From the NCBI RefSeq assembly GCF_900116665.1, contig NZ_FPBK01000011.1, positions 1 to 64,000 on the forward strand: a stretch of DNA of 64,000 nucleotides, written 5' to 3'. Every line of letters starts with the position of its first letter. The first letter of the stretch is position 1. This document shows positions 36,109 through 44,844 of this stretch, piece by piece. Source of the stretch: Pustulibacterium marinum (lineage in GTDB: Bacteria > Bacteroidota > Bacteroidia > Flavobacteriales > Flavobacteriaceae). The notes beneath the pieces are model-generated. The model was given only the letters and a program-made list of their open reading frames with translations. It was not told the DNA's origin and searched no databases. Made by a program: the position numbers and the translations under genes.

Positions 36109-36740
36109 GGTTGTACAGAATTGTACAACAGGACATAACAAAAGATGAACAATCCCCCGAACCCTACGGTCACGCCCCAGGCAAGTTGATGTGTATGTGG
36201 TTGTATAATGATGCGTAGAATATCTTTGATAAGTGCTAACGGATGCTGCAAAATATCCCAACTGTTCCATCGTAAAAATCTACCCAAGTAAATGCCAAAG
36301 CCACTAGCAAAGCTGATAATCCATGTGATAATATTGATAAATCTTTTGGATAAGTAAGCTTGCAAATAGTATTGAATTTGTATCAAAGAAAATATTCCGG
36401 CTAGGAAGCCACTCAAAGCAAAGAAGCCAATAGAAAAAGCATCTAACCAAAAGAAAGTACTGCTTTTATGAAGATGGATAAAATCTGTAATAATGTAGGG
36501 TGCATTTGGCAAAAATAATAGCCAACCGATGAGCGACATGGGTAATGAGAATTTTTTCAATTTAAAGTAGGTAATCACATTACTTATTATCAACGGAACA
36601 TACGCTAAAAATAGATTCCAGATTAGAAAAAGTAAAAAAACCGATTGAGATTGTTTGACGCGTATCAACAATAATAAAAATGCAATAGCTCCGGTAGCGC
36701 CAATGACCAAATGTATCGGGTTTAAAATTCTTTTCACCAT
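36096..36740 (-). CDS. DUF1361 membrane protein
   Basis: A 214-residue polytopic membrane protein with six or seven hydrophobic segments. It carries the DUF1361 hallmark WLLFLPNAPYIITDFIHL (about residues 73-90). The function of the family is unknown. It follows the COQ4-like gene with a two-base gap, so they are co-transcribed, and its stop codon lies inside a terminator stem. It ends a run of minus-strand genes beginning at 39637 that includes a winged-helix regulator. Confidence 0.88.
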   Translation of the reverse strand: MVKRILNPIHLVIGATGAIAFLLLLIRVKQSQSVFLLFLIWNLFLAYVPLIISNVITYFKLKKFSLPMSLIGWLLFLPNAPYIITDFIHLHKSSTFFWLDAFSIGFFALSGFLAGIFSLIQIQYYLQAYLSKRFINIITWIISFASGFGIYLGRFLRWNSWDILQHPLALIKDILRIIIQPHTHQLAWGVTVGFGGLFIFCYVLLYNSVQPKKE

Positions 36741-36742
36741 GT

Positions 36743-37279
36743 TTAAATCGTATTTAGAGCAGGTACAGTTTTATAGCTTTGCTTCAATTCTTGTAATTTG
36801 GTGTGTTGAATTGCTTCTATTTCTTTACTAAAAATAGCCGATCTAAAGAAGTCATAATCCAGCTTCAATAAGTGTTTGTATTCAAATTGGTGAAAGGTGT
36901 TGGCTTCTTTTCCTATGTGATAGGATAACTGGTAATACTTGTAAAACTCAGGTAAAATCAATGCTCCTAAGATGATGGCGCCGTACATATACATACTTTT
37001 TTTACCGTTACCCATGCACAAAAATTGCAGTGCAATTTCGTCTTCCACTTCCGTTCCAAACTGTGTGAGTACATGATAGGCATCATGGCGCTCTACTTTC
37101 GAAATCAATTCAAATCCATTTCGGTTTAAAAAATCACCTAAATGATATCCAAAAGAGTTGCTAGGATAGGCAAGAAGCATTTCGGTTGAAATTCCCCATG
37201 GGATGTGTTTTCTTTTAAAAAATCGGGTATAGATGCGTTGCGAATGTTCAAACATCCAAATAACAAGTTTTCTTCTCAT
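36743..37279 (-). CDS. COQ4-like protein
   Basis: A 178-residue protein with the COQ4 signature H-D-x2-H-x11-E. Here it is HDAYHVLTQFGTEVEDE, giving H65, D66, H69 and E81, the predicted metal ligands. COQ4 acts in ubiquinone biosynthesis in mitochondria and proteobacteria, where it has been linked to C1 decarboxylation and hydroxylation of the quinone ring. Flavobacteria generally use menaquinone, so the role here is open. A helical C-terminal half follows the motif. It sits in an operon of predicted membrane proteins, two bases before DUF1361 and 13 after DUF4173. Confidence 0.75.
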   Translation of the reverse strand: MRRKLVIWMFEHSQRIYTRFFKRKHIPWGISTEMLLAYPSNSFGYHLGDFLNRNGFELISKVERHDAYHVLTQFGTEVEDEIALQFLCMGNGKKSMYMYGAIILGALILPEFYKYYQLSYHIGKEANTFHQFEYKHLLKLDYDFFRSAIFSKEIEAIQHTKLQELKQSYKTVPALNTI

Positions 37280-37292
37280 AGCAATTTTGTTT

Positions 37293-38657
37293 TTATTTTG
37301 AATAGATGAAATTGTCCAAGCTGTACGATTGCCAATCTCTGGTTTCTAGATTGGTTTGGTAGTTATAGTAGCGTTTATGAAGCTTTTTACTATAATCATT
37401 TCCTGTTCTTTGTTTAACATATTCCTTGTTTTCCCAAAGAATAACACTGTTGTCTTCCGGCAAGGTTAATAGGTATTCTATATTCAAATTCGGCGCGTGT
37501 TTGATGTTGTAAACAGTGACTAATTTTCCATAAGGAACTAGCGAAAGCACTACAAAAAATACAAATCCGAAGCTGAATGTTTTTCGAACTACAAACCAAA
37601 TAGGTTGTTGAGTTTTTACTTTTCTAAACGTATTGTACAAACCTGCAATCACTAGCGTTAAATACACAAAAACACCAATGCGTTTATAGGTAAGGCCGTG
37701 TACCGAAACATAGAGCCAGTCTTTGTAAAGTGTGCTTACAACCAATAGAATATTTAGAAAAATCCATCCATAGGTGATTTTCTTCAGGGTTGAATTTTCT
37801 TGGTAGAAATTCAGATCGCCTCTAAAATAAATACTAATGATAATCACAGCTAAAATGATAGAAGTAATCAAGGTATTAATACCGCTATGTACATTTTGAG
37901 AAAAGGATTGTAAGGCTTCCGAATTTTGATATAACAAGACATCACTAATAAGAAATAGAAACAGCATCACATTCAGAATTCCAATTAAAATACTAGCTTG
38001 AAGCTGTTCGTTTTTTAGTTTTTTCTGATGTGTTTCTTCTTCAATGGTTTCTGATGCAAGCAGTGGTAACTGAGTTTGTAGCTCTAACTTTTCTATTTCA
38101 TCTTTTAAAAATGGATGTTGAATTGCTTTGAAAAAAATGAAACCCAAAAGCGCCATGAACAGAAATCCAAAACTGATAAAACTTAAATCGATTTGATCTA
38201 TCCAATCACTAAAAATAGGATTCGAACTTTTATAAAGCATTAAAAAAATAAGTACTACAGGAATGATGATAATGGCCGAGATAAACCAGAACTTCGCATT
38301 ACTTTCTTGTGTTTCACCTTTTTCCTTTGGCTGACTCCATTGCTGAAAGGCTCCAAAAATACTGGTTAAAAACCCTTGAAAAATGGCCAAGTAAACTGAA
38401 AGTTTTGTGCTGTGTTGTATGCCTATAAAAGTAAGTGTGGTTAAAAAGAGCACTACCAAAGAAGACGCAGACGGGTTGATAGCCACAGAAATAGCAGTTA
38501 TTACAGTTGCAACGGCATAACTCTTAGCAACTTTTGTAATGAGATTGCTGTGATATAATAGTATTCCAATAAACAATAGTGCATTGATTCCCATAGTTTG
38601 TGAATGGAACAAATAACTAAAGAGTAAAGCAGCGCAGATGAGGATAAATTTTTTCAT
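37293..38657 (-). CDS. DUF4173/DUF4153-type membrane protein
   Basis: A 454-residue protein with about ten to eleven membrane helices and a charged cytoplasmic loop near residues 190-215. The C-terminal tail, with YYNYQTNLETRDWQSYSLD, is soluble. It resembles the DUF4173/DUF4153 group of large bacterial membrane proteins of unknown function. A palindromic operator lies 18 bases upstream of its start, so it can be transcribed separately from the regulator gene before it. It leads a probable operon with the COQ4-like and DUF1361 genes. Confidence 0.75.
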   Translation of the reverse strand: MKKFILICAALLFSYLFHSQTMGINALLFIGILLYHSNLITKVAKSYAVATVITAISVAINPSASSLVVLFLTTLTFIGIQHSTKLSVYLAIFQGFLTSIFGAFQQWSQPKEKGETQESNAKFWFISAIIIIPVVLIFLMLYKSSNPIFSDWIDQIDLSFISFGFLFMALLGFIFFKAIQHPFLKDEIEKLELQTQLPLLASETIEEETHQKKLKNEQLQASILIGILNVMLFLFLISDVLLYQNSEALQSFSQNVHSGINTLITSIILAVIIISIYFRGDLNFYQENSTLKKITYGWIFLNILLVVSTLYKDWLYVSVHGLTYKRIGVFVYLTLVIAGLYNTFRKVKTQQPIWFVVRKTFSFGFVFFVVLSLVPYGKLVTVYNIKHAPNLNIEYLLTLPEDNSVILWENKEYVKQRTGNDYSKKLHKRYYNYQTNLETRDWQSYSLDNFIYSK

Positions 38658-38674
38658 GATGAATTATTTAAAGT

Positions 38675-38691
38675 ACTTTGAATTTCAAAGT
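38675..38691. promoter_or_regulatory. Palindromic operator upstream of DUF4173 gene
   Basis: ACTTTGAA-T-TTCAAAGT is a perfect 8+1+8 palindrome, preceded by TTTAAAGT. The same elements occur before the gene at 39637. It probably binds the winged-helix regulator encoded at 38708-39001. Confidence 0.7.
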
Positions 38692-38707
38692 GTTTGATTA
38701 AAATTTT

Positions 38708-39001
38708 TTAAGTTCCTTTGATCAATTTTTCTAACGCATCTATATGTTTCTGAAATTCAGCTCTTCCCAAAGTTGTAACTAAATAGCGAGTATTAGGTTT
38801 ACGCCCAACAAATTGTTTCTGAACTTCAATAAATTCGGCTTTTTCCAACGCTTTTAAATGACTCGCCAAATTACCGTCGGTGGCTTCCAGCAATTCTTTC
38901 AGCATAGTGAATTCTGCATATTCATTCACCATCAGAATCGACATAATGCCAAGTCTTATTCTGTGATCAAAAGCTTTATTTATGTTATTGATAATTCCCA
39001 A
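38708..39001 (-). CDS. Winged-helix transcriptional regulator
   Basis: A 97-residue DNA-binding protein. The helix-turn-helix is in the segment TMLKELLEATDGNLASHLKA (about residues 33-52) and the wing in VGRKPNTRYLVTT (about 65-77). This is the small winged-helix DNA-binding type related to ArsR/PadR families, without a separate ligand domain. It lies between two membrane-protein genes, six bases after the upstream one. Matching palindromes lie before both flanking transcripts, so autoregulation is likely. The signal is unknown. Confidence 0.88.
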   Translation of the reverse strand: MGIINNINKAFDHRIRLGIMSILMVNEYAEFTMLKELLEATDGNLASHLKALEKAEFIEVQKQFVGRKPNTRYLVTTLGRAEFQKHIDALEKLIKGT

Positions 39002-39007
39002 ATCGTT

Positions 39008-39637
39008 CTATTTTCTGTCGTATTTAAAATGCATAATGCTACCATAAACGATGTGCATAACACCAAATCCGAAAGCCCAAAAATACAAACCATAACCAAT
39101 AAACTGACTAGAAATCAAACCTAAAATTACATTGATAACTCCTAAGTATTTAATATCGCCAAAAGTGAATTTACTAGCATTGATACACGCTAAGCCATAA
39201 AAAATGAGCATCGCAGGAGCAATAAGACTAACAATACCACGCTGAATTAAAATCAAACAAAAAGCACCTCCTGTTAACAATGGAAATAGAAAATTAACTA
39301 ATAATCTTTTACTGGAAACATCCCACATTTTTGCATTATGTTTTTTGGCTTTGCTATACGTAAGTACAATTCCGGTAACTACAGCCAACACCAAAACAGT
39401 CATGGCTACAAGAATTAGATGCAGCTCTAGTTCTATAAAATCGGTAGTATCTCCAACTGTAGCTCTGTTATAAGAACTAAAAAAGTCTTGTAACATAAAA
39501 TGAGCTGCTGCAGCACCAACTAAAGCATAGATACCTGCTAGAATCCCTGAAAGTCCGCTGAGTGAGATAAAACGAGAAGAACGATTCATCATGTTCTTAA
39601 TCTCGGTGATATCATTTAAGTAATTTTTTGTTTCCAT
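39008..39637 (-). CDS. Multipass membrane protein co-transcribed with regulator
   Basis: A 209-residue protein with about six hydrophobic segments after a short charged N-terminus (METKNYLNDITEIKNMMNRS). I do not recognise a named family. It is the first gene of the transcript that includes the winged-helix regulator six bases downstream, and its promoter region holds the second copy of the operator palindrome. Pairing of such a membrane protein with a small winged-helix regulator recurs in flavobacteria. It could act as a sensor or as the regulated output. Confidence 0.75.
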   Translation of the reverse strand: METKNYLNDITEIKNMMNRSSRFISLSGLSGILAGIYALVGAAAAHFMLQDFFSSYNRATVGDTTDFIELELHLILVAMTVLVLAVVTGIVLTYSKAKKHNAKMWDVSSKRLLVNFLFPLLTGGAFCLILIQRGIVSLIAPAMLIFYGLACINASKFTFGDIKYLGVINVILGLISSQFIGYGLYFWAFGFGVMHIVYGSIMHFKYDRK

Positions 39638-39644
39638 TTAAAGT

Positions 39645-39661
39645 ACTTTGAAAAACAAAGT
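39645..39661. promoter_or_regulatory. Palindromic operator upstream of membrane protein gene
   Basis: ACTTTG-AAAAA-CAAAGT is a 6+5+6 inverted repeat preceded by TTTAAAGT, eight bases upstream of the start at 39637. It shares the flank and half-site with 38675-38691. Confidence 0.7.
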
Positions 39662-39701
39662 AAAAAAATAAAATTTTATTCTGCAATAGCGTGTGAGAAA
39701 A

Positions 39702-40088
39702 TTATGAAAATAAATTTTTAATGATATCTAAACGAATAGGCTTGGTAATATAGCTGGCAATGTTGTGATTGCCTTTTGCTTTTTCCATATCGGCAATAGC
39801 AATTGAAGAAGATACAATATGAATTTTTATAGATTTGAAGTCGGTTTCTAACTCTTCTAACTTACCTAAGAATTCCCATCCATCCATCACTGGCATGTTT
39901 ATATCTAATAAAACTATTCTGGGTAAATGTTCGTTTTGGTAGATTTTTGATCTAAAATATTCCAAAGCCTCTTTACCATTCATAAACTGCAGAATGTTAC
40001 TGTTTTCGTGAAAACGAAGCAACATTTTTTTAGTTAATGATTGATATATTTTATCATCATCAATGATACAAATAGTGGTTTCGGTCAT
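39702..40088 (-). CDS. Single-domain response regulator
   Basis: A 128-residue stand-alone receiver. It has the acidic residues in CIIDDDK, the phospho-acceptor Asp in RIVLLDINMPVMDGWEF, a Ser-rich switch in HIVSSSIA and the Lys in YITKPIRLD. There is no output domain, so it probably works by protein contact or phosphorelay. Its ATG overlaps the stop of the kinase gene by one base (TAATG), indicating tight coupling to that kinase, which is its likely phosphodonor. Confidence 0.92.
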   Translation of the reverse strand: MTETTICIIDDDKIYQSLTKKMLLRFHENSNILQFMNGKEALEYFRSKIYQNEHLPRIVLLDINMPVMDGWEFLGKLEELETDFKSIKIHIVSSSIAIADMEKAKGNHNIASYITKPIRLDIIKNLFS

Positions 40089-42553
40089 TATTTTTGTATA
40101 TATACTTTAAAGGTTGATCCTTCGCCTGGTTTACTGTCAACTTCAATTTTTCCTCCCATGGCTTCTATTTGATTTTTGATAATAAACAAACCAATACCTT
40201 TTGCTTCTGGGTGTTCTGAGAATGTTTTGTACATGCCAAATATTTTATCACCATGCTTTTTCAAGTCGATTCCGATACCATTGTCTTTTACATATAGAAT
40301 TTGATATTCTTTGTAATTTTTAAGACTAATTTCTACGTAAGAATCTTTTTCAGGATCTCTATATTTAATTGCATTTGATACTAAATTAAGCAAAATACTT
40401 TCAAGATAAGCAGTACTGAATGTAATAAACTCTTCTGAATTTATATGATTAATAATACGAATGTCTTCACTTTTGATTTTGTCACTAAGAATATCAAGAC
40501 ATTTTTTGATGTAGCTTAAAAGATTAAGCTTCTCTTTTTTAATATTAATATTTGCTCTAATACTGGTGACTTCATTTAAATTATGGATTGTCTCGTCAAG
40601 TGAATCTGCTACTACTTTTAGCATAGCGAATAATCCTTTTCTTTCTGTCAAATCATCTATAAAATCCAGGGTAGTAATTATCGTTTGAATATTGCTTGTG
40701 TGCGATCTTAAATTATGAGAAGTTATATAGGAAAAATCAAGAAGTCTTTTATTTCTTTCAAGTAATATTTTATGGGAATTACGTAATTCTCTTATGGCAT
40801 TTTTTTGAGCAGTAATTTCTTCAGTAGAAACAAAAACACGTTTGTAATTGCCTTCATAACCTGGTACCACATACCATTTTACTTGAACGTCTTTATGCTC
40901 TCCATTTATAGTAACAATATTTGTTTCACCACTAAAAAATGTTCTTCCCTTACAAATGGTAATGAGTTGTTTAATTAAAATACTCGTATTATTCTTAGAA
41001 ATAATATCTGTAAAGTTTTTGATAAGAACTTCCTTATTGGTTGCATTTCTAAGGCGAAGGGTTTCCTTATTTACATTAATAATTTTTATTTTACTAATAC
41101 AATTTCTGAGTTCTTCGGGATGCGTTTTAAAGTATCTATAGATTTTTGTAGATGGAAGGTGGCAAATATTCAATCGTTTTAATTCATTTTGTACTTCAGA
41201 AAGATCCTCTTCTCTTAGTGGAATAGGGGAATCATCAAATAGACTTTTAAATCTACTTTCGCTTTGTTTTAATTGTTCATAGGACTTTTTCTTTTCAGTT
41301 ATATCTTCAATAATCGCTACATAGTAGTTAGGTTCTTCGTCTTTATCCCACATGGGAGATACCGTAATGTTTATCCAAAGCTCTAACCCTTGTACGCTTT
41401 TTAATCTTCTGGTTACGGTGAATACATTGATATCTCCATTTTTTAATTCACTGAGCAGATTTTCAAAGTTGAAGTTGTCTTCAGGATGCCGAAATTTGTG
41501 TATAGATTCATTTTTTAAATCCTCTAAACTACAGCCTAGTATGCTACATAAATGAGAATTTGCCTTTTCAAATTTTCTTGTATTAATATTTATTACAGCA
41601 ATCCCTAAACCGGCATGGTCAAAAATAGCTTGAAACTCCCGTTCATTTTCTGCAATTATAGCAGTTTGATCCTTGATAACTTTTTCTAATTCTGAAGGCT
41701 TTTTAAGTAAAAAATAAAGAAAAACACTAGAGATAATACAAAAAACAGTCCATAGAATAATTGTAGGATAGAGTGAAAGATAATCATTGTTAGCCCTTTT
41801 TTTAACAATTTGAATATTCCAATCTCCCTGAGGAATTTGTAAAGTTTTTTTAAAAGCTTTTTCAAAGTTATTTTCGCGTTTAAGAAAAAAATCTTCTTTA
41901 AAGGTAACCGGATTTATTTTGGAAAGACTTAAGTAATAGCGTTTATTATTAAAGTTCTGAAGCCCCGATTCTTCTATAAGTGTATCTAAGTTGATAATCA
42001 CTGCAGAAAATCCCCAAAACTTCTGATTTCTATAGATAGGAAGTCTACCAACTATAGCAGTTCCTCCTTGTACAAGTTCTAAAGGTCCCGCAAAGTACAT
42101 TTCCCTTAATTCAATTGCTCTAAAAGCTTCATCTTTTGTATGTTCTGTTTCGAAGAGATTTAAACCTATAGAGGCTTCATTGCCTTGGTTTGGATACGTG
42201 TCTTTAATAATTCCATTAGGAACTAGCTGTACAGCGGAAATATTTTGGTTATTTTTTAAAAGTCTTTCTGCACTTGTTTCAAAATTTTGGTAGTTCCCGT
42301 TATCATCTATGATAAGTGATAAGGAAGCTGCAACGGTATAGCTATTTTGAATAATTTGCTGTACGTTTTGTTTAGTCACTTCCAACATTCCTTGCATTTC
42401 CAACCTTTCTTTTTCCTGAAGTAGTTGTTGCTGTTGGTCAATGATAAAATATCCGATAACAACTAGTACTAAAAAGCTGATGATACTAGTAATTGCCGGC
42501 TTTAATATATATGAAGAATTTATGGCTTTGCTCTTATTTCCCTTTATTAACAT
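40088..42553 (-). CDS. CHASE/PAS sensor histidine kinase
   Basis: An 821-residue membrane kinase. A helix near residues 15-35 precedes an extracellular CHASE domain (about 60-240) and a second helix near 265-285. At least two to three PAS regions follow (about 300-430 and 440-600). The H-box is SYITSHNLRSHTSNIQ (about 610) and the ATPase domain has NLVSNAIKYR, DNGIGIDL and GIGLFIIKNQ. CHASE domains sense small extracellular ligands, and the PAS regions could add internal inputs. The downstream receiver overlaps it by one base. The SHNLRSH form of the H-box is typical of Bacteroidetes kinases that work with stand-alone receivers. Confidence 0.9.
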   Translation of the reverse strand: MLIKGNKSKAINSSYILKPAITSIISFLVLVVIGYFIIDQQQQLLQEKERLEMQGMLEVTKQNVQQIIQNSYTVAASLSLIIDDNGNYQNFETSAERLLKNNQNISAVQLVPNGIIKDTYPNQGNEASIGLNLFETEHTKDEAFRAIELREMYFAGPLELVQGGTAIVGRLPIYRNQKFWGFSAVIINLDTLIEESGLQNFNNKRYYLSLSKINPVTFKEDFFLKRENNFEKAFKKTLQIPQGDWNIQIVKKRANNDYLSLYPTIILWTVFCIISSVFLYFLLKKPSELEKVIKDQTAIIAENEREFQAIFDHAGLGIAVININTRKFEKANSHLCSILGCSLEDLKNESIHKFRHPEDNFNFENLLSELKNGDINVFTVTRRLKSVQGLELWINITVSPMWDKDEEPNYYVAIIEDITEKKKSYEQLKQSESRFKSLFDDSPIPLREEDLSEVQNELKRLNICHLPSTKIYRYFKTHPEELRNCISKIKIINVNKETLRLRNATNKEVLIKNFTDIISKNNTSILIKQLITICKGRTFFSGETNIVTINGEHKDVQVKWYVVPGYEGNYKRVFVSTEEITAQKNAIRELRNSHKILLERNKRLLDFSYITSHNLRSHTSNIQTIITTLDFIDDLTERKGLFAMLKVVADSLDETIHNLNEVTSIRANINIKKEKLNLLSYIKKCLDILSDKIKSEDIRIINHINSEEFITFSTAYLESILLNLVSNAIKYRDPEKDSYVEISLKNYKEYQILYVKDNGIGIDLKKHGDKIFGMYKTFSEHPEAKGIGLFIIKNQIEAMGGKIEVDSKPGEGSTFKVYIQK

Positions 42554-42675
42554 AGTCTGATTTTCGAAAAATCGTAATGAAAATACAAATTAATTTAAAA
42601 TAAATCAGTTCGGGGAAACAAAATCATCTTAAGAAATTTTGGAAAAAATAAGAATAATATTTCAAAAAAAAGGAT

Positions 42676-44223
42676 TTATATATTTTTTTTCGTTTTATAC
42701 ACGAAAGATAGGATAAAGAATAAAACAACGGATATAATAATCCATAATAGATCAACAATAAATAGATGTGAAGTGTTGTTTTGAAAAAGAGTCCAAAACC
42801 AATTTCCGGTCTTAATGCCACTGGCAACAGGAATCAAAAAACCTAAAATTCCACCAGATAACAAACAGACTTTTAAAGTGAAAGCATTGTTGTTTTTAAG
42901 GCTGAATGCAACAGATAGTATTAGCCAGATTAAAAAGTAAAAGTAATACAGAAAACTATAGCCATTACCTATTAATTTTACTGCTATAAAACTGATTGCT
43001 GTTGTAGGCAACATGCTTAAACAAATAGCCAAATAGATGGTGTAAACACTATTGTTGTATTTTCTTTTCTTTTCTGTAATGTTTTTTTTCTTGCGCGCAT
43101 GAAACCAGATTAATACTCCAGATAAAATAACAACGCAGCCAATAATACCCATTATAAAACTGAGAATCCGTAATGGATATCCGGCATAATCGCCGTAATG
43201 TAACCGATATAATAGGTTTTTTACATGGTCTACATAAGTAACTTCGGTATATGGATTTTTTTGTAATACCAACTCGCCATTAGCAACTTTGTAGCATAGT
43301 TTTCCTAATCCTGTTAGTTGGGTGTTGTAGTTGAGTTCTCCTTCAATATTCACATGCATATTTGCATCGCCATAATTAAGAATATCAACTTTTGTTATGT
43401 TAAAATCATTCCATTTTTCCTTTGCTTTGGCAACAATAGCGTTAACGTTTATTTGTTGCTGAAACGGTTGGTGTAGGTATTCAAAACTAGGAGGATTGTA
43501 TCCTAAATCATCATACAAAGCTTTTTGGTCTCCGCTGTAAAAAGCACTTAGAAAAGGAGCTACCATTAAAAGTTTTATCATAAAAAATGTACCCGTAACA
43601 GCATATACCAATTGAAATGGAAAACCAATGGTTCCTAACACGGTGTGAGCATCGGTCCAAAGGGTTTTTAATTTAGCTTTCGGACGGAAAACATAGAAGT
43701 TTTGTTTGATTTTGTCCCAATGAATTAGCAGACCAGTAATTAAGGCAAAAAGAAAGAAAAATGCTGTGAAACCACTTAAATAATAGCCGTAAGGGTAGGG
43801 CACTTGCGCAAAGAAATGCAAACGATACAAAAATTCGCCTAACGTATAAGATGTGTAATAAGTTTCTGTGCTAAAATCTTGTGTGTTAAGATAAAAAAAG
43901 TTTCCTGCTTGCGCTTCTTTTTGCAATGTAGTGTCTTTGGAAGCCGATAAAGAAACATTGATTTGTGCTTCTTCGAAATACTTTTTAAAGGTAATATCTT
44001 TTCCTGTTAAGGTGTTGGTTTTCGAAATAGAATCTAATGCTCTGTTGAAATCTAGTGATAATTCAGGATTGCTTACAACGGTATCGTTTCGTTCCCAATT
44101 CACAATTTCATCTCTAAAAAAAGAAAAAGAACCTGCAAAAAAGATGACAAATAATAGAACACTAATCACAATACCACTAACGGTATGCAAATGAAAAAAG
44201 ATATTGTAATGTCTGTTATTCAT
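42676..44223 (-). CDS. PepSY-TM inner-membrane protein, probable ferric-siderophore reductase
   Basis: A 515-residue protein of the PepSY-associated TM family. The N-terminal FFHLHTVSGIVISVLLFVIF contains the conserved His pair of the first helix. A large periplasmic portion and further helices near residues 140-165, 190-215 and 345-370 follow, and four additional helices lie at the C-terminus. Relatives such as FpvG in Pseudomonas reduce siderophore-bound iron in the periplasm. It is the last gene of an operon with the TonB receptor, DUF4198, DUF3325-like and DUF3649-like genes. The extra C-terminal helices lengthen it relative to short family members. Confidence 0.85.
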   Translation of the reverse strand: MNNRHYNIFFHLHTVSGIVISVLLFVIFFAGSFSFFRDEIVNWERNDTVVSNPELSLDFNRALDSISKTNTLTGKDITFKKYFEEAQINVSLSASKDTTLQKEAQAGNFFYLNTQDFSTETYYTSYTLGEFLYRLHFFAQVPYPYGYYLSGFTAFFFLFALITGLLIHWDKIKQNFYVFRPKAKLKTLWTDAHTVLGTIGFPFQLVYAVTGTFFMIKLLMVAPFLSAFYSGDQKALYDDLGYNPPSFEYLHQPFQQQINVNAIVAKAKEKWNDFNITKVDILNYGDANMHVNIEGELNYNTQLTGLGKLCYKVANGELVLQKNPYTEVTYVDHVKNLLYRLHYGDYAGYPLRILSFIMGIIGCVVILSGVLIWFHARKKKNITEKKRKYNNSVYTIYLAICLSMLPTTAISFIAVKLIGNGYSFLYYFYFLIWLILSVAFSLKNNNAFTLKVCLLSGGILGFLIPVASGIKTGNWFWTLFQNNTSHLFIVDLLWIIISVVLFFILSFVYKTKKNI

Positions 44224-44227
44224 ATAA

Positions 44228-44512
44228 TTAGTTGTTTCCGAAGTAGAAAATTATCAGAAAAAATAGCGAAATGGAAAGATATAAAGCCCAAACTTTCCAG
44301 CCATTATGAGCTAAAAAAGCCAACACCATTAAAACTGCCCAAATGATAAATGCAGAAAAAGTAGCTGTAATGATAACTGAAGGTTTGTGTAACCAGGTAG
44401 CTAGGGCTAAATGAAAAGTAATGGCTACTAAATAACCTCCGAGAAATCCGGCTGTAATTTTGGCAAAACGTTGCCATTTATTTTGCGTTAAATATTTGTT
44501 GTTAGCCGGCAT
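44228..44512 (-). CDS. DUF3649-like small membrane protein
   Basis: A 94-residue protein with three hydrophobic segments after a basic N-terminus. The order TonB receptor, DUF4198, DUF3325, DUF3649, PepSY-TM recurs in siderophore-iron operons, and the length and topology fit DUF3649. It starts one base from the end of the DUF3325-like gene and ends four bases before the PepSY-TM gene. It probably forms a membrane complex with them, as FpvG/H/J/K do in Pseudomonas. The family call is from context and topology. Confidence 0.65.
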   Translation of the reverse strand: MPANNKYLTQNKWQRFAKITAGFLGGYLVAITFHLALATWLHKPSVIITATFSAFIIWAVLMVLAFLAHNGWKVWALYLSISLFFLIIFYFGNN

Positions 44513-44513
44513 A

Positions 44514-44837
44514 TTAAAGCATTTCTAAACCTAGTGAAATACAAAAGATAATTAACAAATGTATGTTTTTAATTACGTTTAATGGGTATAGCAAAACAAT
44601 ACAACTGGCAACTGTCATTAAAAGAATAATGAATGAAAAAATTCCATTTCCAACTCCTAATGCTACGATTGTTAAGCTCAATGCTATACTCATAAAAAAA
44701 ACACCTAGGCCATTTGTATATTTATGATTACTGTTCAATTTCTCAATCACTAAAATTGGTTTTACAGGAACTCTCTTTGTAGTGCTGTAACACAAAAAAA
44801 AACCAAAACTTATAATAGTAGTAATGAGTGTAAACAT
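44514..44837 (-). CDS. DUF3325-like small membrane protein
   Basis: A 107-residue protein with three hydrophobic segments and a central basic loop (STTKRVPVKP). Its position and size match DUF3325 proteins of siderophore-uptake operons. It lies seven bases downstream of the DUF4198 gene. The molecular role is not established; participation in an inner-membrane iron-reduction complex is inferred from the neighbours. Confidence 0.65.
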   Translation of the reverse strand: MFTLITTIISFGFFLCYSTTKRVPVKPILVIEKLNSNHKYTNGLGVFFMSIALSLTIVALGVGNGIFSFIILLMTVASCIVLLYPLNVIKNIHLLIIFCISLGLEML

Positions 44838-44844
44838 ATTGATA

